In this document: positions 18,918-28,088 of the stretch, piece by piece
Layout: each line of letters starts with the position of its first letter
How positions within the stretch are numbered: position 1 is the stretch's first letter
DNA from: G963663365 sp963663365
Lineage (GTDB): Bacteria > Hinthialibacterota > Hinthialibacteria > Hinthialibacterales > G963663365
Assembly: GCA_963663365.2 (NCBI GenBank)
Contig: CAXXIH010000008.1
Location: 682,001 to 746,000 of the forward strand
Length of the DNA: 64,000 nt
Direction of reading: 5' to 3'
The notes under the pieces: model-generated
Databases searched by the model: none
Told to the model about the DNA's origin: nothing
What the model saw: only the letters and a program-made list of their open reading frames with translations
Program-made: the position numbers and the translations under genes

Positions 18918-20129
18918 ATGAAGAGTGGTCTATTCTCACGCCGGGAGGCGATAGCAAGCATAAGCGCGGCGTTTGTGGCGGCGAACGCTCGCGCGGACGA
19001 TCGGAAGCCGGCGTCTTTGGCCGAACATGGCTTTTGGGATTACACCACGCCCTATACCGGCGGGATGGAGGCATTCGAACGTGATGACTACATGCGTCTG
19101 TTGGACGACATGGCTGAAGCGCGTATGAACTCTCTCATGATCTGTATTAAATGGCTCACGACGGGATACCGCTCGCGCTTGCCGTTTCTCGATCAACTCA
19201 ACGGCAACATCATGATCGAATCGGACAACCGCTTGTTGCGCGATGTGATTGAAGCCGCTTCTGCACGGTCGATCAAAGTCTGGCTGGGCGCCGTCGTCAG
19301 CATCCATGTCCTGGAAAATTATGGCGGCAATCCCTATGCCGTGCATGACAAACTTCCCGGGAACATGCCCATCGTCCCGTTCGGAATGTACGATCCCGAT
19401 ATGCCGGAATTTACCGAACGCGCTGTGGCCATCGCGGAGGAAATCGTCGAATTATTCCCGGGCATTTATGGACTGGAAATTGAACTTGAGAATTGCGGCC
19501 GCGAATCTCCCCACCGCATCGCTCCCTATGAAGCCTGGGCGAAAGAGAACGACCGGAAACCCTTCGCGGAACTGGGGCATCCTTTCAATCCTCGCGTCTT
19601 CGACGTCCCCGAATGGCGCGACTACACCACACACCGGCGCATTGAAGTGCTCCATGCCATCGAATCGGCGGTCCGCGCCAAGGGATTCGAGGGCCAGTTA
19701 TCCACAATCTTCGAGAATTCGGGAATTCAATACGCCGTAGGCATGGAAGTAAATCTGCGCGTATTTCGCGAACAATGCCCGAGCTGGATCGGCATCACCT
19801 ACGAGCACGATAAGTGGAACCACCGTTACGGCAACATGGACCTCAACGTCGCCACGCCAAAAGAACTCGGCATTACGGTTTACAATCTGCCGCGCGGCGT
19901 GATGACCTGGAGCGACTATTGGCCTATGCCTATCCCCATAAAAGATAATTGGCGCATGGACATTGAGGATATCCAGTTATTCCGTCCCGATGGCGTCTGG
20001 TGGTTCGGCGCGGGCACAAAAAATGACGGCGCTCACGCCAATCTCTCCCGTCTGCGCGAAATGGGATTCGAATCCGGCGAAGACGCCCGGCGTGCGCTTT
20101 TGCGGCTTTTGGCGCAAGCGGGATTGTGA
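18918..20129 (+). CDS. Exported TIM-barrel-like protein, putative glycosidase
   Basis: A 403-residue protein with a Tat-like signal (FSRREAIASISAAFVAANARA). I do not recognise the family precisely. The body alternates strands and helices in the manner of a TIM barrel: RMNSLMICIKWL, IKVWLGAVVSIHVL, GIYGLEIELENC, WIGITYEHDKWNH, LGITVYNLPRGVMTW and DGVWWFGAGT. These resemble strand ends of glycoside hydrolases that act on sugar polymers, and E-x-E in LEIELENC or E in ITYEHDK could be catalytic acids. It lies between the GH9 gene and a prepilin gene, all rightward, in a carbohydrate-related stretch. Its GC-rich codon use looks a little different from the AT-richer flanks. Enzymatic role is inferred from fold pattern and context only. 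Confidence 0.6.
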   Translation: MKSGLFSRREAIASISAAFVAANARADDRKPASLAEHGFWDYTTPYTGGMEAFERDDYMRLLDDMAEARMNSLMICIKWLTTGYRSRLPFLDQLNGNIMIESDNRLLRDVIEAASARSIKVWLGAVVSIHVLENYGGNPYAVHDKLPGNMPIVPFGMYDPDMPEFTERAVAIAEEIVELFPGIYGLEIELENCGRESPHRIAPYEAWAKENDRKPFAELGHPFNPRVFDVPEWRDYTTHRRIEVLHAIESAVRAKGFEGQLSTIFENSGIQYAVGMEVNLRVFREQCPSWIGITYEHDKWNHRYGNMDLNVATPKELGITVYNLPRGVMTWSDYWPMPIPIKDNWRMDIEDIQLFRPDGVWWFGAGTKNDGAHANLSRLREMGFESGEDARRALLRLLAQAGL

Positions 20130-20553
20130 GATTCGCTTAAATAAATCAAATATTATGTGCAACAAGTCCCAAACACCTATTGTGCATAATAATACGAAAA
20201 CAGACCATAGCCTTCATCCAAGAATTGGCCTTGGTCATTTCTAAATGGAACCGAATTGCAATCCTATACATCTTGGATTGCTGAAAGGATTTCTCTCCGC
20301 ATCAGAAGTTTGCATAAATCCTTTGGGCACACACTCATCCATCCCTTTTCTTCATCAAAAATGGGCCTTAACCATTATTATGAGCGACTGGCAAATTGTA
20401 GGGTAATACTGCATGGAAGCGGTCAAGGTCTCTCCCATCAGCGCCAACCTTATTTTCTCCCTTGCCGGACTCTGCTATAATCCTTGACAGGTACGAGGAT
20501 TTATTTGCGCCGCATTTTGAGGATAGACCAATGCCCGGCAAGGGAGGCATTCT
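20130..20553. other. Intergenic region before prepilin gene
   Basis: About 420 bases without a recognisable gene. The end near the prepilin holds a strong ribosome site (GGGAGG, about 20540-20545). I see no promoter or terminator I can defend. Confidence 0.4.
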
Positions 20554-21159
20554 ATGATGCGAATAAGGGTTGAAGCGTTCACCTTAATCGAACTCCTGAT
20601 TGTTGTAGCAATTATCGGTATTTTAGCCGCGATTGCGGTACCGAATTTTCTAAACGCACGGATACGAGCCAATATTTCCCGGAGCAAGGCTGATATGCGC
20701 ATGTTGGACGATCAAGCCGTGCTAAGGCACATGGACTCCGGCCTGTGGTTAATCGATGGAAACGACTGCGATGGCTCGGAGAAATGCTGTTTTCCTGATG
20801 GATGGACCTTCTTCGGACTCAAACCCGGCGCCGCCGGTGTGAACTGCACTTTTGGCGATAATCACTTCGATGGACGTATTTGGGCTCTCTTAACCACACC
20901 GGTTTCCTATATCGGTTCGATACCTCTGGATCCATTTGCGAATGGTATGTTTTATGGATACGAAGACACCGAATGTGCCAACAAAACCGGATTTCAATAC
21001 TTGATCTTTGCGGCAGGCCCCGATGGTGATCATGGGCAGTGGGGGATCCCCTACAACGGCAGTAATGGATTAGCATCCGTCGGAGATGTTTATCGCTCCC
21101 GTTATTTACGAACGGGCAAGAACAGCTGGGGATGGGTAGGCCACGGAGATTCTTGGTAG
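20554..21159 (+). CDS. Orphan type IV prepilin/pseudopilin-like protein
   Basis: A 201-residue protein with the class III signal and hydrophobic helix of type IV pilins and GspG-type pseudopilins: VEA, then FTLIELLIVVAIIGILAAIA. The fifth mature residue is the canonical Glu. The residue before the cleavage point is Ala, not the usual Gly. The helix ends in VPNFLNARIRANISRSKADM. The C-terminal half has WLIDGND, LLTTPVSYIGSIPLDPFANG, AAGPDGD and YNGSNGLASVGD. These are shared closely with the prepilin at 35585-36199 and more loosely with those at 40773 and 54875. GGGAGG lies 6 bases before the ATG. No secretion or pilus assembly genes are nearby; it would depend on machinery encoded elsewhere. 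Confidence 0.9.
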   Translation: MMRIRVEAFTLIELLIVVAIIGILAAIAVPNFLNARIRANISRSKADMRMLDDQAVLRHMDSGLWLIDGNDCDGSEKCCFPDGWTFFGLKPGAAGVNCTFGDNHFDGRIWALLTTPVSYIGSIPLDPFANGMFYGYEDTECANKTGFQYLIFAAGPDGDHGQWGIPYNGSNGLASVGDVYRSRYLRTGKNSWGWVGHGDSW

Positions 21160-21319
21160 CCGGAGTGCACAACTCACATTACGGTGAAGTTTGCTGACGA
21201 ATGCAAGTGCATGTACCGTTGGCGTGGACCTGATATGTACCTGATAAATACAGATGCAACCATGACAGCATTCGTATAAATGAAAACACTTTAAGAACTG
21301 ATGGAATGGAAATAACAGA

Positions 21320-23059
21320 ATGGACACCCATGATCGTAGAACGTTCCTGAAATACACCGGGGCGGCCGTTGCCAGTGCCGGTTCTTTGGGATGCGAGACA
21401 ATGAAAAGGCATAATGCGAGCGATTCGAGAGAATTCGCCGTACGTATTGAAACGCCCGGTAAGCCGCTTGCCTTCAGAACGTTCACGATTCTTAGAGATC
21501 GAATTCAGCAGCGTTGCCCTGTGAAGGTGGTTCAGGTCGATGCTGACGCGCAGATCATCCTATCCGTTGATGATTGCTTACCACATGATGCGTTTTGCAT
21601 CGATCAAGTCGATGAGGCCGTCCGCATCGGCGGCGGTTCCCCGTTGGGCCTACTCTATGGGGTTGGTAAGTTCCTTCGAACCAGCCGGTATGATGAATCT
21701 TTCCGGCCTTCAATGTGGCGGGGAACATCAGTGCCCCGTGGTTCCCTTCGCGGGATGTATTTCGCTTCCCATTTCCATAACTGGTATCAACAAGCATCCG
21801 AGCCGGAGATTTCCCGGTATATGGAGGACCTGGCGCTCTGGGGGATAAACGCTGTGATGGTGGCCTTCCCGGGAATCAACCTGCATGGTTGGAACGATCC
21901 ACAGACGGAGCCAGCCGTTGCCATGATCCGTCGATATGCCAAATCGGCCAGGGCTATGGGACTCCAATTTGCCATCGGCGCAAACAACATGATGTTTATG
22001 GACATTCCGGACCGTATTCGGGCAACTCGCCTTGCGGATCCGCTCCGGCGAAGAGGAAATAGTGGTCACCCGGTTTGTCCAAACATTCCCGAAGGCTATG
22101 CCTACCTTATGGCAAATTACCGCCAGCTCCTCGAGAGGCTTTCGGATGTCGGTCTGGATATAATATGTTTTTGGCCCTATGACGAGGGTGGATGCGCCTG
22201 TGAAAAGTGTCAGCCGTGGGGCAGCAACGGCTATCTGAAGTTATCGCGCGATCACGCGCGGCTCGGCCGGGAATACTTCCCCAACCTTAAAACAGTCCTT
22301 AGCACCTGGATGTTCGATACGCCGCCCGAAGGCGAATGGCAAGGATTGACAGACTATATGGCATCAGGAGGGGAATGGATTGACTATATCCTTGCCGATT
22401 CACATGAGGACTTTCCGCGCTATCCCCTGGATGTGGGCGTACCAGGAAAACGGCCGCTTCTAAACTTCCCCGAGATCAGCATGTGGGGCAATTGGCCATG
22501 GGGCGGTTTCGGTGCGAATCCACTGCCGAACCGTTTCCAACGCCTGTGGGATCAGGTGAAGCATGTTGTGGAAGGCGGTTTCCCATACAGCGAAGGCATC
22601 TATGAAGACATCAATAAGGCCATCGTAGCTCAGTTTTACTGGAACCGGGAGCAATCCGCGCAGACAACCTTGGAAGAGTACATTGCGTACGAATTCGGCT
22701 CCGGTGTTACTGAGGATGTGCTAACCATTATCAACATTCTCGAAAACACGGCGGGGTGTTCCTACACGAAACAGCCCGTGGAACCTGATGAGGTTCGGCA
22801 TGCCCGCCAGCTGGCGGATGCCGTAAACACCCGGTTGCCGGATTGGGCGAGACAGAACTGGCGATGGGAAATACTGCATCTACGCATGGTGCTCGACTAC
22901 GAACGCTTTGCCGGTGATGGATTAGAAACACCCACGGCGGAAGCGGCCATGCGCCGTCTGATCGATCTCTACCATTGCCAGATGGAAACGGACGATCCCT
23001 ATCATCATCGTGTGCGTCCCCCGTTACGGGGAGCCACGTCTCGTTCCGGGGAACTTTGA
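21320..23059 (+). CDS. Tat-exported glycoside-hydrolase-like protein (alpha/beta + TIM-barrel)
   Basis: A 579-residue protein with a clear twin-arginine signal (DRRTFLKYTGAAVASAG) followed by a Cys (SLGC) that could be a weak lipobox. Residues of about 40-130 form an alpha/beta domain with GGGSPLGLLYGVGKFLR, the type preceding the catalytic barrel in GH20, GH67, GH84 and GH115 enzymes. The barrel then runs with RGMYFASHFHNWY, WGINAVMVAFPGINLHGW, ICFWPYDEGGCACEKCQPWG and WIDYILADSHED. The paired acids in PYDEGG and the CACEKC loop are like those in uncharacterised families related to alpha-glucuronidases and hexosaminidases. The substrate cannot be read from sequence. It lies between a prepilin and a hybrid kinase, all rightward. 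Confidence 0.68.
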   Translation: MDTHDRRTFLKYTGAAVASAGSLGCETMKRHNASDSREFAVRIETPGKPLAFRTFTILRDRIQQRCPVKVVQVDADAQIILSVDDCLPHDAFCIDQVDEAVRIGGGSPLGLLYGVGKFLRTSRYDESFRPSMWRGTSVPRGSLRGMYFASHFHNWYQQASEPEISRYMEDLALWGINAVMVAFPGINLHGWNDPQTEPAVAMIRRYAKSARAMGLQFAIGANNMMFMDIPDRIRATRLADPLRRRGNSGHPVCPNIPEGYAYLMANYRQLLERLSDVGLDIICFWPYDEGGCACEKCQPWGSNGYLKLSRDHARLGREYFPNLKTVLSTWMFDTPPEGEWQGLTDYMASGGEWIDYILADSHEDFPRYPLDVGVPGKRPLLNFPEISMWGNWPWGGFGANPLPNRFQRLWDQVKHVVEGGFPYSEGIYEDINKAIVAQFYWNREQSAQTTLEEYIAYEFGSGVTEDVLTIINILENTAGCSYTKQPVEPDEVRHARQLADAVNTRLPDWARQNWRWEILHLRMVLDYERFAGDGLETPTAEAAMRRLIDLYHCQMETDDPYHHRVRPPLRGATSRSGEL

Positions 23060-23116
23060 CAGCAAGTTTTGTTCAACACAGATCATAATCCTGAGGAGCA
23101 ACGCCAATTAGGCACA

Positions 23117-23182
23117 GGGATTCGTATCCCGTACCCATCCTCAGAAAACCCACTGCACAGAAGCCCCCTATGCCTTAAAAAA
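23117..23182 (+). repeat. Second intergenic repeat type, copy 2
   Basis: Partner of 18785-18851 with the same cores CCCATCCTCAGAAAA and ATGCCTTAAAAA. It ends about 90 bases upstream of the kinase start at 23270. Confidence 0.7.
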
Positions 23183-23269
23183 TCATTTAAATCCTGCAAA
23201 CTTGTCCATTAGGAACGGGAACCAATATACGTAGCAGCAATGCGCCAATTTTTGCCAACAGGGATTGAT

Positions 23270-25837
23270 ATGCAGAAATCCAAAATGCCCACTTATGATG
23301 AACTCGCGGAGAAAGTGCGGCAATTGGAGCAGGCGAGTGATGAACTCCGTGAGAACGAGAAGCGGACCATTCGACAGCAAGCCGCCATCACAGAGCTTGC
23401 TCTAAACAAGATTTCCACAGTAACCGAGCTGAATCATTCACTCGAAAAAATATGCGAGTTGATGGCGAAAATAATCGATGTCGCCCGAACAAGCATATGG
23501 CTGTTGTCTCCCGATGGATCGGAACTTCGATGCATAACACTTTATGAAGCACACAATCACTCACACAGTTCCGGTGCGGTTTTATATGCGAAAGATTTCC
23601 CGGAGTACTTTGATACAATCAAAGCAGAAAGCAGGCTGAGCGCGGAAGATGCGCAAAACGATCCCCGCACTCGGAAGCTGGCGGATGAATATCTCAAACC
23701 GCTCGGCATAACATCCCTTCTCGATTCAGGCATTATTAGAGACGGCAAGCTCTTTGGTGTTGTTTCCGCGGAACATATCGGCCCCAAACGTAAATGGAGA
23801 ATTGATGAAGAGTCTTTTGCCAATACAATGGCATCTTTTGTCTCCCAACGTATCGCCGATTCTGAACGCGCCAGGGCTGAAAATGAACTAAAAAAAACAC
23901 AACAAACGCTGGATTCAATAATCAGCAAAATTCCCGATATTATCTATCGACTCGATACAGAGGGCCGGATTACATTCATCAATGACTCCGTAAGAGTCTA
24001 TGGATATAGGCCGGCTGAAATGATCGGAAAAAATATACTCGATTATGTACACCCGGATGACAAAGAAAAAGCAAAATATCGAATCAACGAACGAAGAACC
24101 GGTCAACGAAGCACATCATCATTTGAAATTCGGCTTGTCACACGAAAAAACGAAAGTCGTTATTTTGAGACCAAATCAGGCGTTTCGGCCGAAACGCCTG
24201 TTTTTCTTCTCGATGCAGAGGGACTGTATGCCTCTAATAAAAATCTGACGGTAAATTTTATTGGAACCCAAGGCGTGGCCCGCGACATTACCGACCGCAA
24301 GCAGGCCGAGGAGGAATCGCTCAAGAACGCAATGCTCCTTAAGGTGGCGGGGCGAATTGCCAAGGTCGGAGGCTGGAGTATGGATTTAATAAACCATACT
24401 GTTCATTTGTCAGAAGAACTTCTAACCATCCACGGGCTAGAACCTGGACACATACCTTCATTCGATGAGAGTACCAAATTTACTGTTCCGGAATGGCGGG
24501 AGAAAGTAATTGAGGCATACAAAACGTGTATTCGCGATGGCACTCCTGTGGATATCGAGTTTGAGGTCCACAGGGCTTCCGGAGAACGCATTTGGGTTCA
24601 TACAAACGGAGAAGCGGTTAGGAATAAAACCGGGGAGGTTGTACAAGTGTGGGGAGCTCTGCAAGATATCACTGATCGTAAGAAACTGGAGGCACGGTTG
24701 TTGCAGTCTCAGAAGATGGAAGCCATTGGCACCTTGGCCGGAGGCATAGCGCACGATTTCAACAACATCCTTACAGCTATTTTAGGATATGTCGATTTGA
24801 GCTTGTTCAAAATAAGTGCCGATTCTTCCCCGGTAAAAGACTACTTGGGCGAAATTGAGAAGGCGGGAATCCGTGCCAAGGATTTGGTTAAGCAGATATT
24901 GACGTTCAGCCGTCAAAGCAAAGTTGAGAGATCGCCGCTCGAATTGGGTCCTATCATCAAAGAAACATTGAAATTTCTCAAAGCGTCACTCCCGTCTACA
25001 ATCGAGTTGAATATTTCGCTTGAATCTGAACCAATCACAATAATGGCGGACGCAATACAAATTCATCAAGTGCTGATGAATTTATGCACCAATGCATATC
25101 ACGCCATGCGTATAAATGGAGGAACTCTGTCCGTATCCTTGGTTCGAGAGGAAGTGTCTGCACAAGAAGCTTCCGCACTTCATCTAGCCGGATCAGGAAC
25201 ATATGCATGCCTATCGGTCGCCGATACCGGGCATGGAATGTCTCCGAAAATTCAGCAAAGAATATTTGAACCGTTTTTCACCACCAAAGAAAGAGGAGAG
25301 GGAACCGGCATGGGCTTGTCGGTTGTGCATGGCATTGTCAAAGATGCGGGAGGCTTTATCAGTTTGTACAGCGAAGAAGAGAAAGGCGCCACTTTCCGTA
25401 TTTTTTGGCCTTTGTCCGGAGTGGAATCCTCCAAGACCATCACAGATTGCGCCCACTATAAACGCGGGGACGAAGCGATTGTTGTGGTTGATGACGAGGC
25501 AGCTATCGTTGAATCAACGGCGGGAATCCTGGATTCGCTGGGGTACCGTGTCAAAACTTTTACGGACAGCCGGGACGCTCTCCATTTTATTCGTCATAAT
25601 GCCAACGAAGTTGATTTGCTCATCAGTGACCTCACCATGCCTCAATTAACAGGATTAGAGCTGATTCGAAAAATAAGAGAGACAAACCTGAACTTGCCGG
25701 TCATCTTAACAACAGGCTTTTCGGGCGCAATACACAATGAGACGATGCGTAAGTTAGGAGTCGACCGTCTTCTTATTAAGCCAACATTAGGAAAGACTCT
25801 TTCGGAGACGATACGATCAGTCTTAGATCAGTCGTAG
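23270..25837 (+). CDS. GAF/PAS hybrid sensor histidine kinase with receiver
   Basis: Cytoplasmic hybrid kinase of about 855 residues. I choose the ATG at 23270 (MQKSKMPTYDELAEKV), a common N-terminus in this class with AGGGA in front; an in-frame ATG also exists at 23240. Order: short coiled coil (to about 30), GAF domain (about 45-205), PAS (about 215-335, ending GVARDITDRKQAEE), PAS/PAC (about 350-465, ending GALQDITDRKK), HisKA with phosphoacceptor H495 in GGIAHDFNNIL, HATPase (LMNLCTNAYHAM; DTGHGM; GEGTGMGLSVVHGIV), and a C-terminal receiver (VVVDDEAAI; phosphoacceptor Asp in LLISDLTMPQ). No TM segments, so it senses an internal signal. No DNA-binding partner gene is adjacent. Confidence 0.95.
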   Translation: MQKSKMPTYDELAEKVRQLEQASDELRENEKRTIRQQAAITELALNKISTVTELNHSLEKICELMAKIIDVARTSIWLLSPDGSELRCITLYEAHNHSHSSGAVLYAKDFPEYFDTIKAESRLSAEDAQNDPRTRKLADEYLKPLGITSLLDSGIIRDGKLFGVVSAEHIGPKRKWRIDEESFANTMASFVSQRIADSERARAENELKKTQQTLDSIISKIPDIIYRLDTEGRITFINDSVRVYGYRPAEMIGKNILDYVHPDDKEKAKYRINERRTGQRSTSSFEIRLVTRKNESRYFETKSGVSAETPVFLLDAEGLYASNKNLTVNFIGTQGVARDITDRKQAEEESLKNAMLLKVAGRIAKVGGWSMDLINHTVHLSEELLTIHGLEPGHIPSFDESTKFTVPEWREKVIEAYKTCIRDGTPVDIEFEVHRASGERIWVHTNGEAVRNKTGEVVQVWGALQDITDRKKLEARLLQSQKMEAIGTLAGGIAHDFNNILTAILGYVDLSLFKISADSSPVKDYLGEIEKAGIRAKDLVKQILTFSRQSKVERSPLELGPIIKETLKFLKASLPSTIELNISLESEPITIMADAIQIHQVLMNLCTNAYHAMRINGGTLSVSLVREEVSAQEASALHLAGSGTYACLSVADTGHGMSPKIQQRIFEPFFTTKERGEGTGMGLSVVHGIVKDAGGFISLYSEEEKGATFRIFWPLSGVESSKTITDCAHYKRGDEAIVVVDDEAAIVESTAGILDSLGYRVKTFTDSRDALHFIRHNANEVDLLISDLTMPQLTGLELIRKIRETNLNLPVILTTGFSGAIHNETMRKLGVDRLLIKPTLGKTLSETIRSVLDQS

Positions 25838-25848
25838 CGAGTTTTAAA

Positions 25849-25880
25849 TCTTCCGGCACCATCTGGAAGAGGTTTTGTTT
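25849..25880 (+). terminator. Probable rho-independent terminator after hybrid kinase
   Basis: Stem TCTTCCGG/CTGGAAGA (25849-25856 and 25863-25870, with one G-T pair) and loop CACCAT, followed by GGTTTTGTTT. It lies 12 bases after the kinase stop codon. Confidence 0.5.
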
Positions 25881-26119
25881 AAATGCGCAGTTGCCGGTTC
25901 ACGTATATCTAGACAAATTGCGGCTTGTGGGTTTCGGGTAAGAACCTCCTTCGTTTTTCAATTGCTCTTACATATTTACAGAGACGAAATCCTCCCAGTG
26001 ATTGATGCCGAACGATATTTTTAAATTCGGCTTATTACGGTCGTCCATTTTAATCGAACCGAAAAATAGATGAAATAATAAACTTATCAATTTTCCCCTG
26101 AGTGCCTTATATGCAGAGG

Positions 26120-27481
26120 CTAATCCGAAGAGTCAATGTTTTCGAAAAGGACATTGATCCGGTTATACGCAAAGATGGCGAGAAATACAAAAAGGGCATA
26201 TAAGACGCCAATTTTATGAGGCCACATAGAAACAGCCCCAACAACTCCCATTCCCGTTATTAAATCAGCCATTCGTTCCTTTAGACGGTATGACCCAAAA
26301 TTGCGCTGTGCGGATGCATCTGAGGACCGGAGTATCTTCCACAAATTGCAAATGGTTGCTCCAAAAACCACGATAGCAAACGGAATAAATACCCAAAAAC
26401 GCGCGAGTGGCCACGCATAATGGTCCGTCGCCTGTGTGGCGTAAAATCCTAAAAACGATCCCAATCTCGCGGACATTCCGTGCAATGTATAATACAACAA
26501 TAAAAACACAGTCGCGGCAAGGCAAAGATTACTTAGACGATAGGATTTGATAGAACGTTTTTCAGCCAAACCAATTCCAACACCATCCGTCGAGTGATTC
26601 TTATCGACTTGCTTAATTGCCCAATAGAGAACCAGCACATAAAGTCCGCCCAAATTGAAACCGGCATTCAATTCCCACACTTTCCACCAGTCGATATAGC
26701 CGGGAGCGTATGAATAGCCATGACACCACAAAGCGGATTGAAGGAATCCGATCCCGAATCCGCCTCCAATCAATGAGCCTGCGGTCAGCGTCGATCTGTC
26801 CCGTTGAAAAACAGCCACGAGCATTGCGCCAAACCACCAGGCCACAACAATGAAATTTTGCGTGTTTGTATAGACGGTACGGGAAAGATGATGGTCCAAT
26901 TCCCCCGTATAGATACCCAACGCGTATTTAGGAAAAAACATCCATGGGCAGGTTTGAACCAGAAGCCAACCGCAATAACCAATGCATGCAGGAATTAAAA
27001 TTCGGGCAATCCAGCGTCCAAATGTGTTCTTACCACTCAAAGCCCATCCAAGCGCAATCCCACCCGGAGCCCCCCATCCGATTCCGGTAATAAAAAACCA
27101 TAGGTAACCGGTCCATGGAGAGATCGGCAGAATCTCATCCCCTGCATAAAATTTCCCCTGAATCCAGGACACATATTGGCCGTACCCAAGTTCGCCACCG
27201 ATGGCAATGCCCAAACCAAGCCATAAAGAAATAGACTTTCCATCAATCCCTTTGCGGTGGCACAGATAGTACCAAAATAATCCCCAGGTCATTCCCGGAA
27301 CAATCGTGCCGTATATCGGCCCCCATTCGGCGCTTCCCCGAATCGCCCAGGTAATAGCGCCGACACTTCCAAAGAGCAGAATCGCATATCCCACTTCAAC
27401 AAATGCTCCGAGGCCGCCCGTTTGGGTTGCCCTGGCTTCGCGATGCCGTTGATACTTCTCTTGGTCTCCAACAATCATCAT
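26120..27481 (-). CDS. Polytopic membrane protein of unknown function
   Basis: A 453-residue integral membrane protein with about eleven or twelve hydrophobic segments and a polar N-terminal 25 residues. I do not recognise the family. Gly- and Trp-rich TM stretches are notable (GAITWAIRGSAEWGP, PGMTWGLFWYYL, WLGLGIAIGGELGYGQYVSW, GIGWGAPGGIALGWALSG). The conserved-looking polar residues inside them (R in IRGS, E in GGELGYGQ, H in LWCHGYSY) would fit a transporter or membrane enzyme. AGGTGA precedes the ATG pair at 27481. It converges with the GAF/PAS kinase on the left and diverges from the next kinase on the right. Confidence 0.75.
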   Translation of the reverse strand: MMIVGDQEKYQRHREARATQTGGLGAFVEVGYAILLFGSVGAITWAIRGSAEWGPIYGTIVPGMTWGLFWYYLCHRKGIDGKSISLWLGLGIAIGGELGYGQYVSWIQGKFYAGDEILPISPWTGYLWFFITGIGWGAPGGIALGWALSGKNTFGRWIARILIPACIGYCGWLLVQTCPWMFFPKYALGIYTGELDHHLSRTVYTNTQNFIVVAWWFGAMLVAVFQRDRSTLTAGSLIGGGFGIGFLQSALWCHGYSYAPGYIDWWKVWELNAGFNLGGLYVLVLYWAIKQVDKNHSTDGVGIGLAEKRSIKSYRLSNLCLAATVFLLLYYTLHGMSARLGSFLGFYATQATDHYAWPLARFWVFIPFAIVVFGATICNLWKILRSSDASAQRNFGSYRLKERMADLITGMGVVGAVSMWPHKIGVLYALFVFLAIFAYNRINVLFENIDSSD

Positions 27482-28088
27482 CGTGTCACCTATCGATTTT
27501 GAACAACAAAATCAAAAAATACACATCACAAGTATATGGCAATCTCCAACAATTTAATTCCTAATGGATGGAGAAGATTTCTTAAACATGCCCCGGGAGG
27601 ACTCGCCTCATTCTGTATATGATGCGTATTTTGAACAGACTATATAGAAATATGGTTTTACGCCATAAGGATCAAATTGCATATCTCAAGCACGACTCAG
27701 GACAAAACTGGCCTGCCCCTGCTCTTATCTGGCATTGCTCACTTTTTCGGAAAGGTTGCAGTTCCGATTCCTTTGGAGGATTCCTATACCGCCCGGATGG
27801 TTAATCGTGAATGGCGGTTGAAAAGCACGTCATGGGTGGTGAAAAAACACAGCACAAAAAACAGCTTGCATATTCCCTGTAAAGAAAGATATTCAATCGT
27901 CGTGAAACAGCAAGTATGTTGGGGTGGTATTTATTCCCCTTTAGCGCTCGTGCCCGATTCACGCACTGTACAGATTTGTCCTGCTTTTCATGTTAACATT
28001 AATAACTTACGAGATGATTTGCGCGTGCTTTTTTGACGTGTATCCGCTTGAATGTACTACATAAAATCCCATATAGGATGAGAAGGAT
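27482..28088. other. Intergenic region, no convincing gene
   Basis: About 600 bases between divergent genes. A rightward open frame (27677-28036, 119 codons) has no ribosome site, no family features and a composition unlike the neighbours, so I do not call it a gene. The region must hold the promoters for both flanking genes, but I see no clear boxes. Confidence 0.4.

Noticed and set aside
27677..28036. 119-codon plus-strand frame before the haem-sensor kinase
   Set aside because: No start signals and no family resemblance; could be a degraded gene but I cannot support it.
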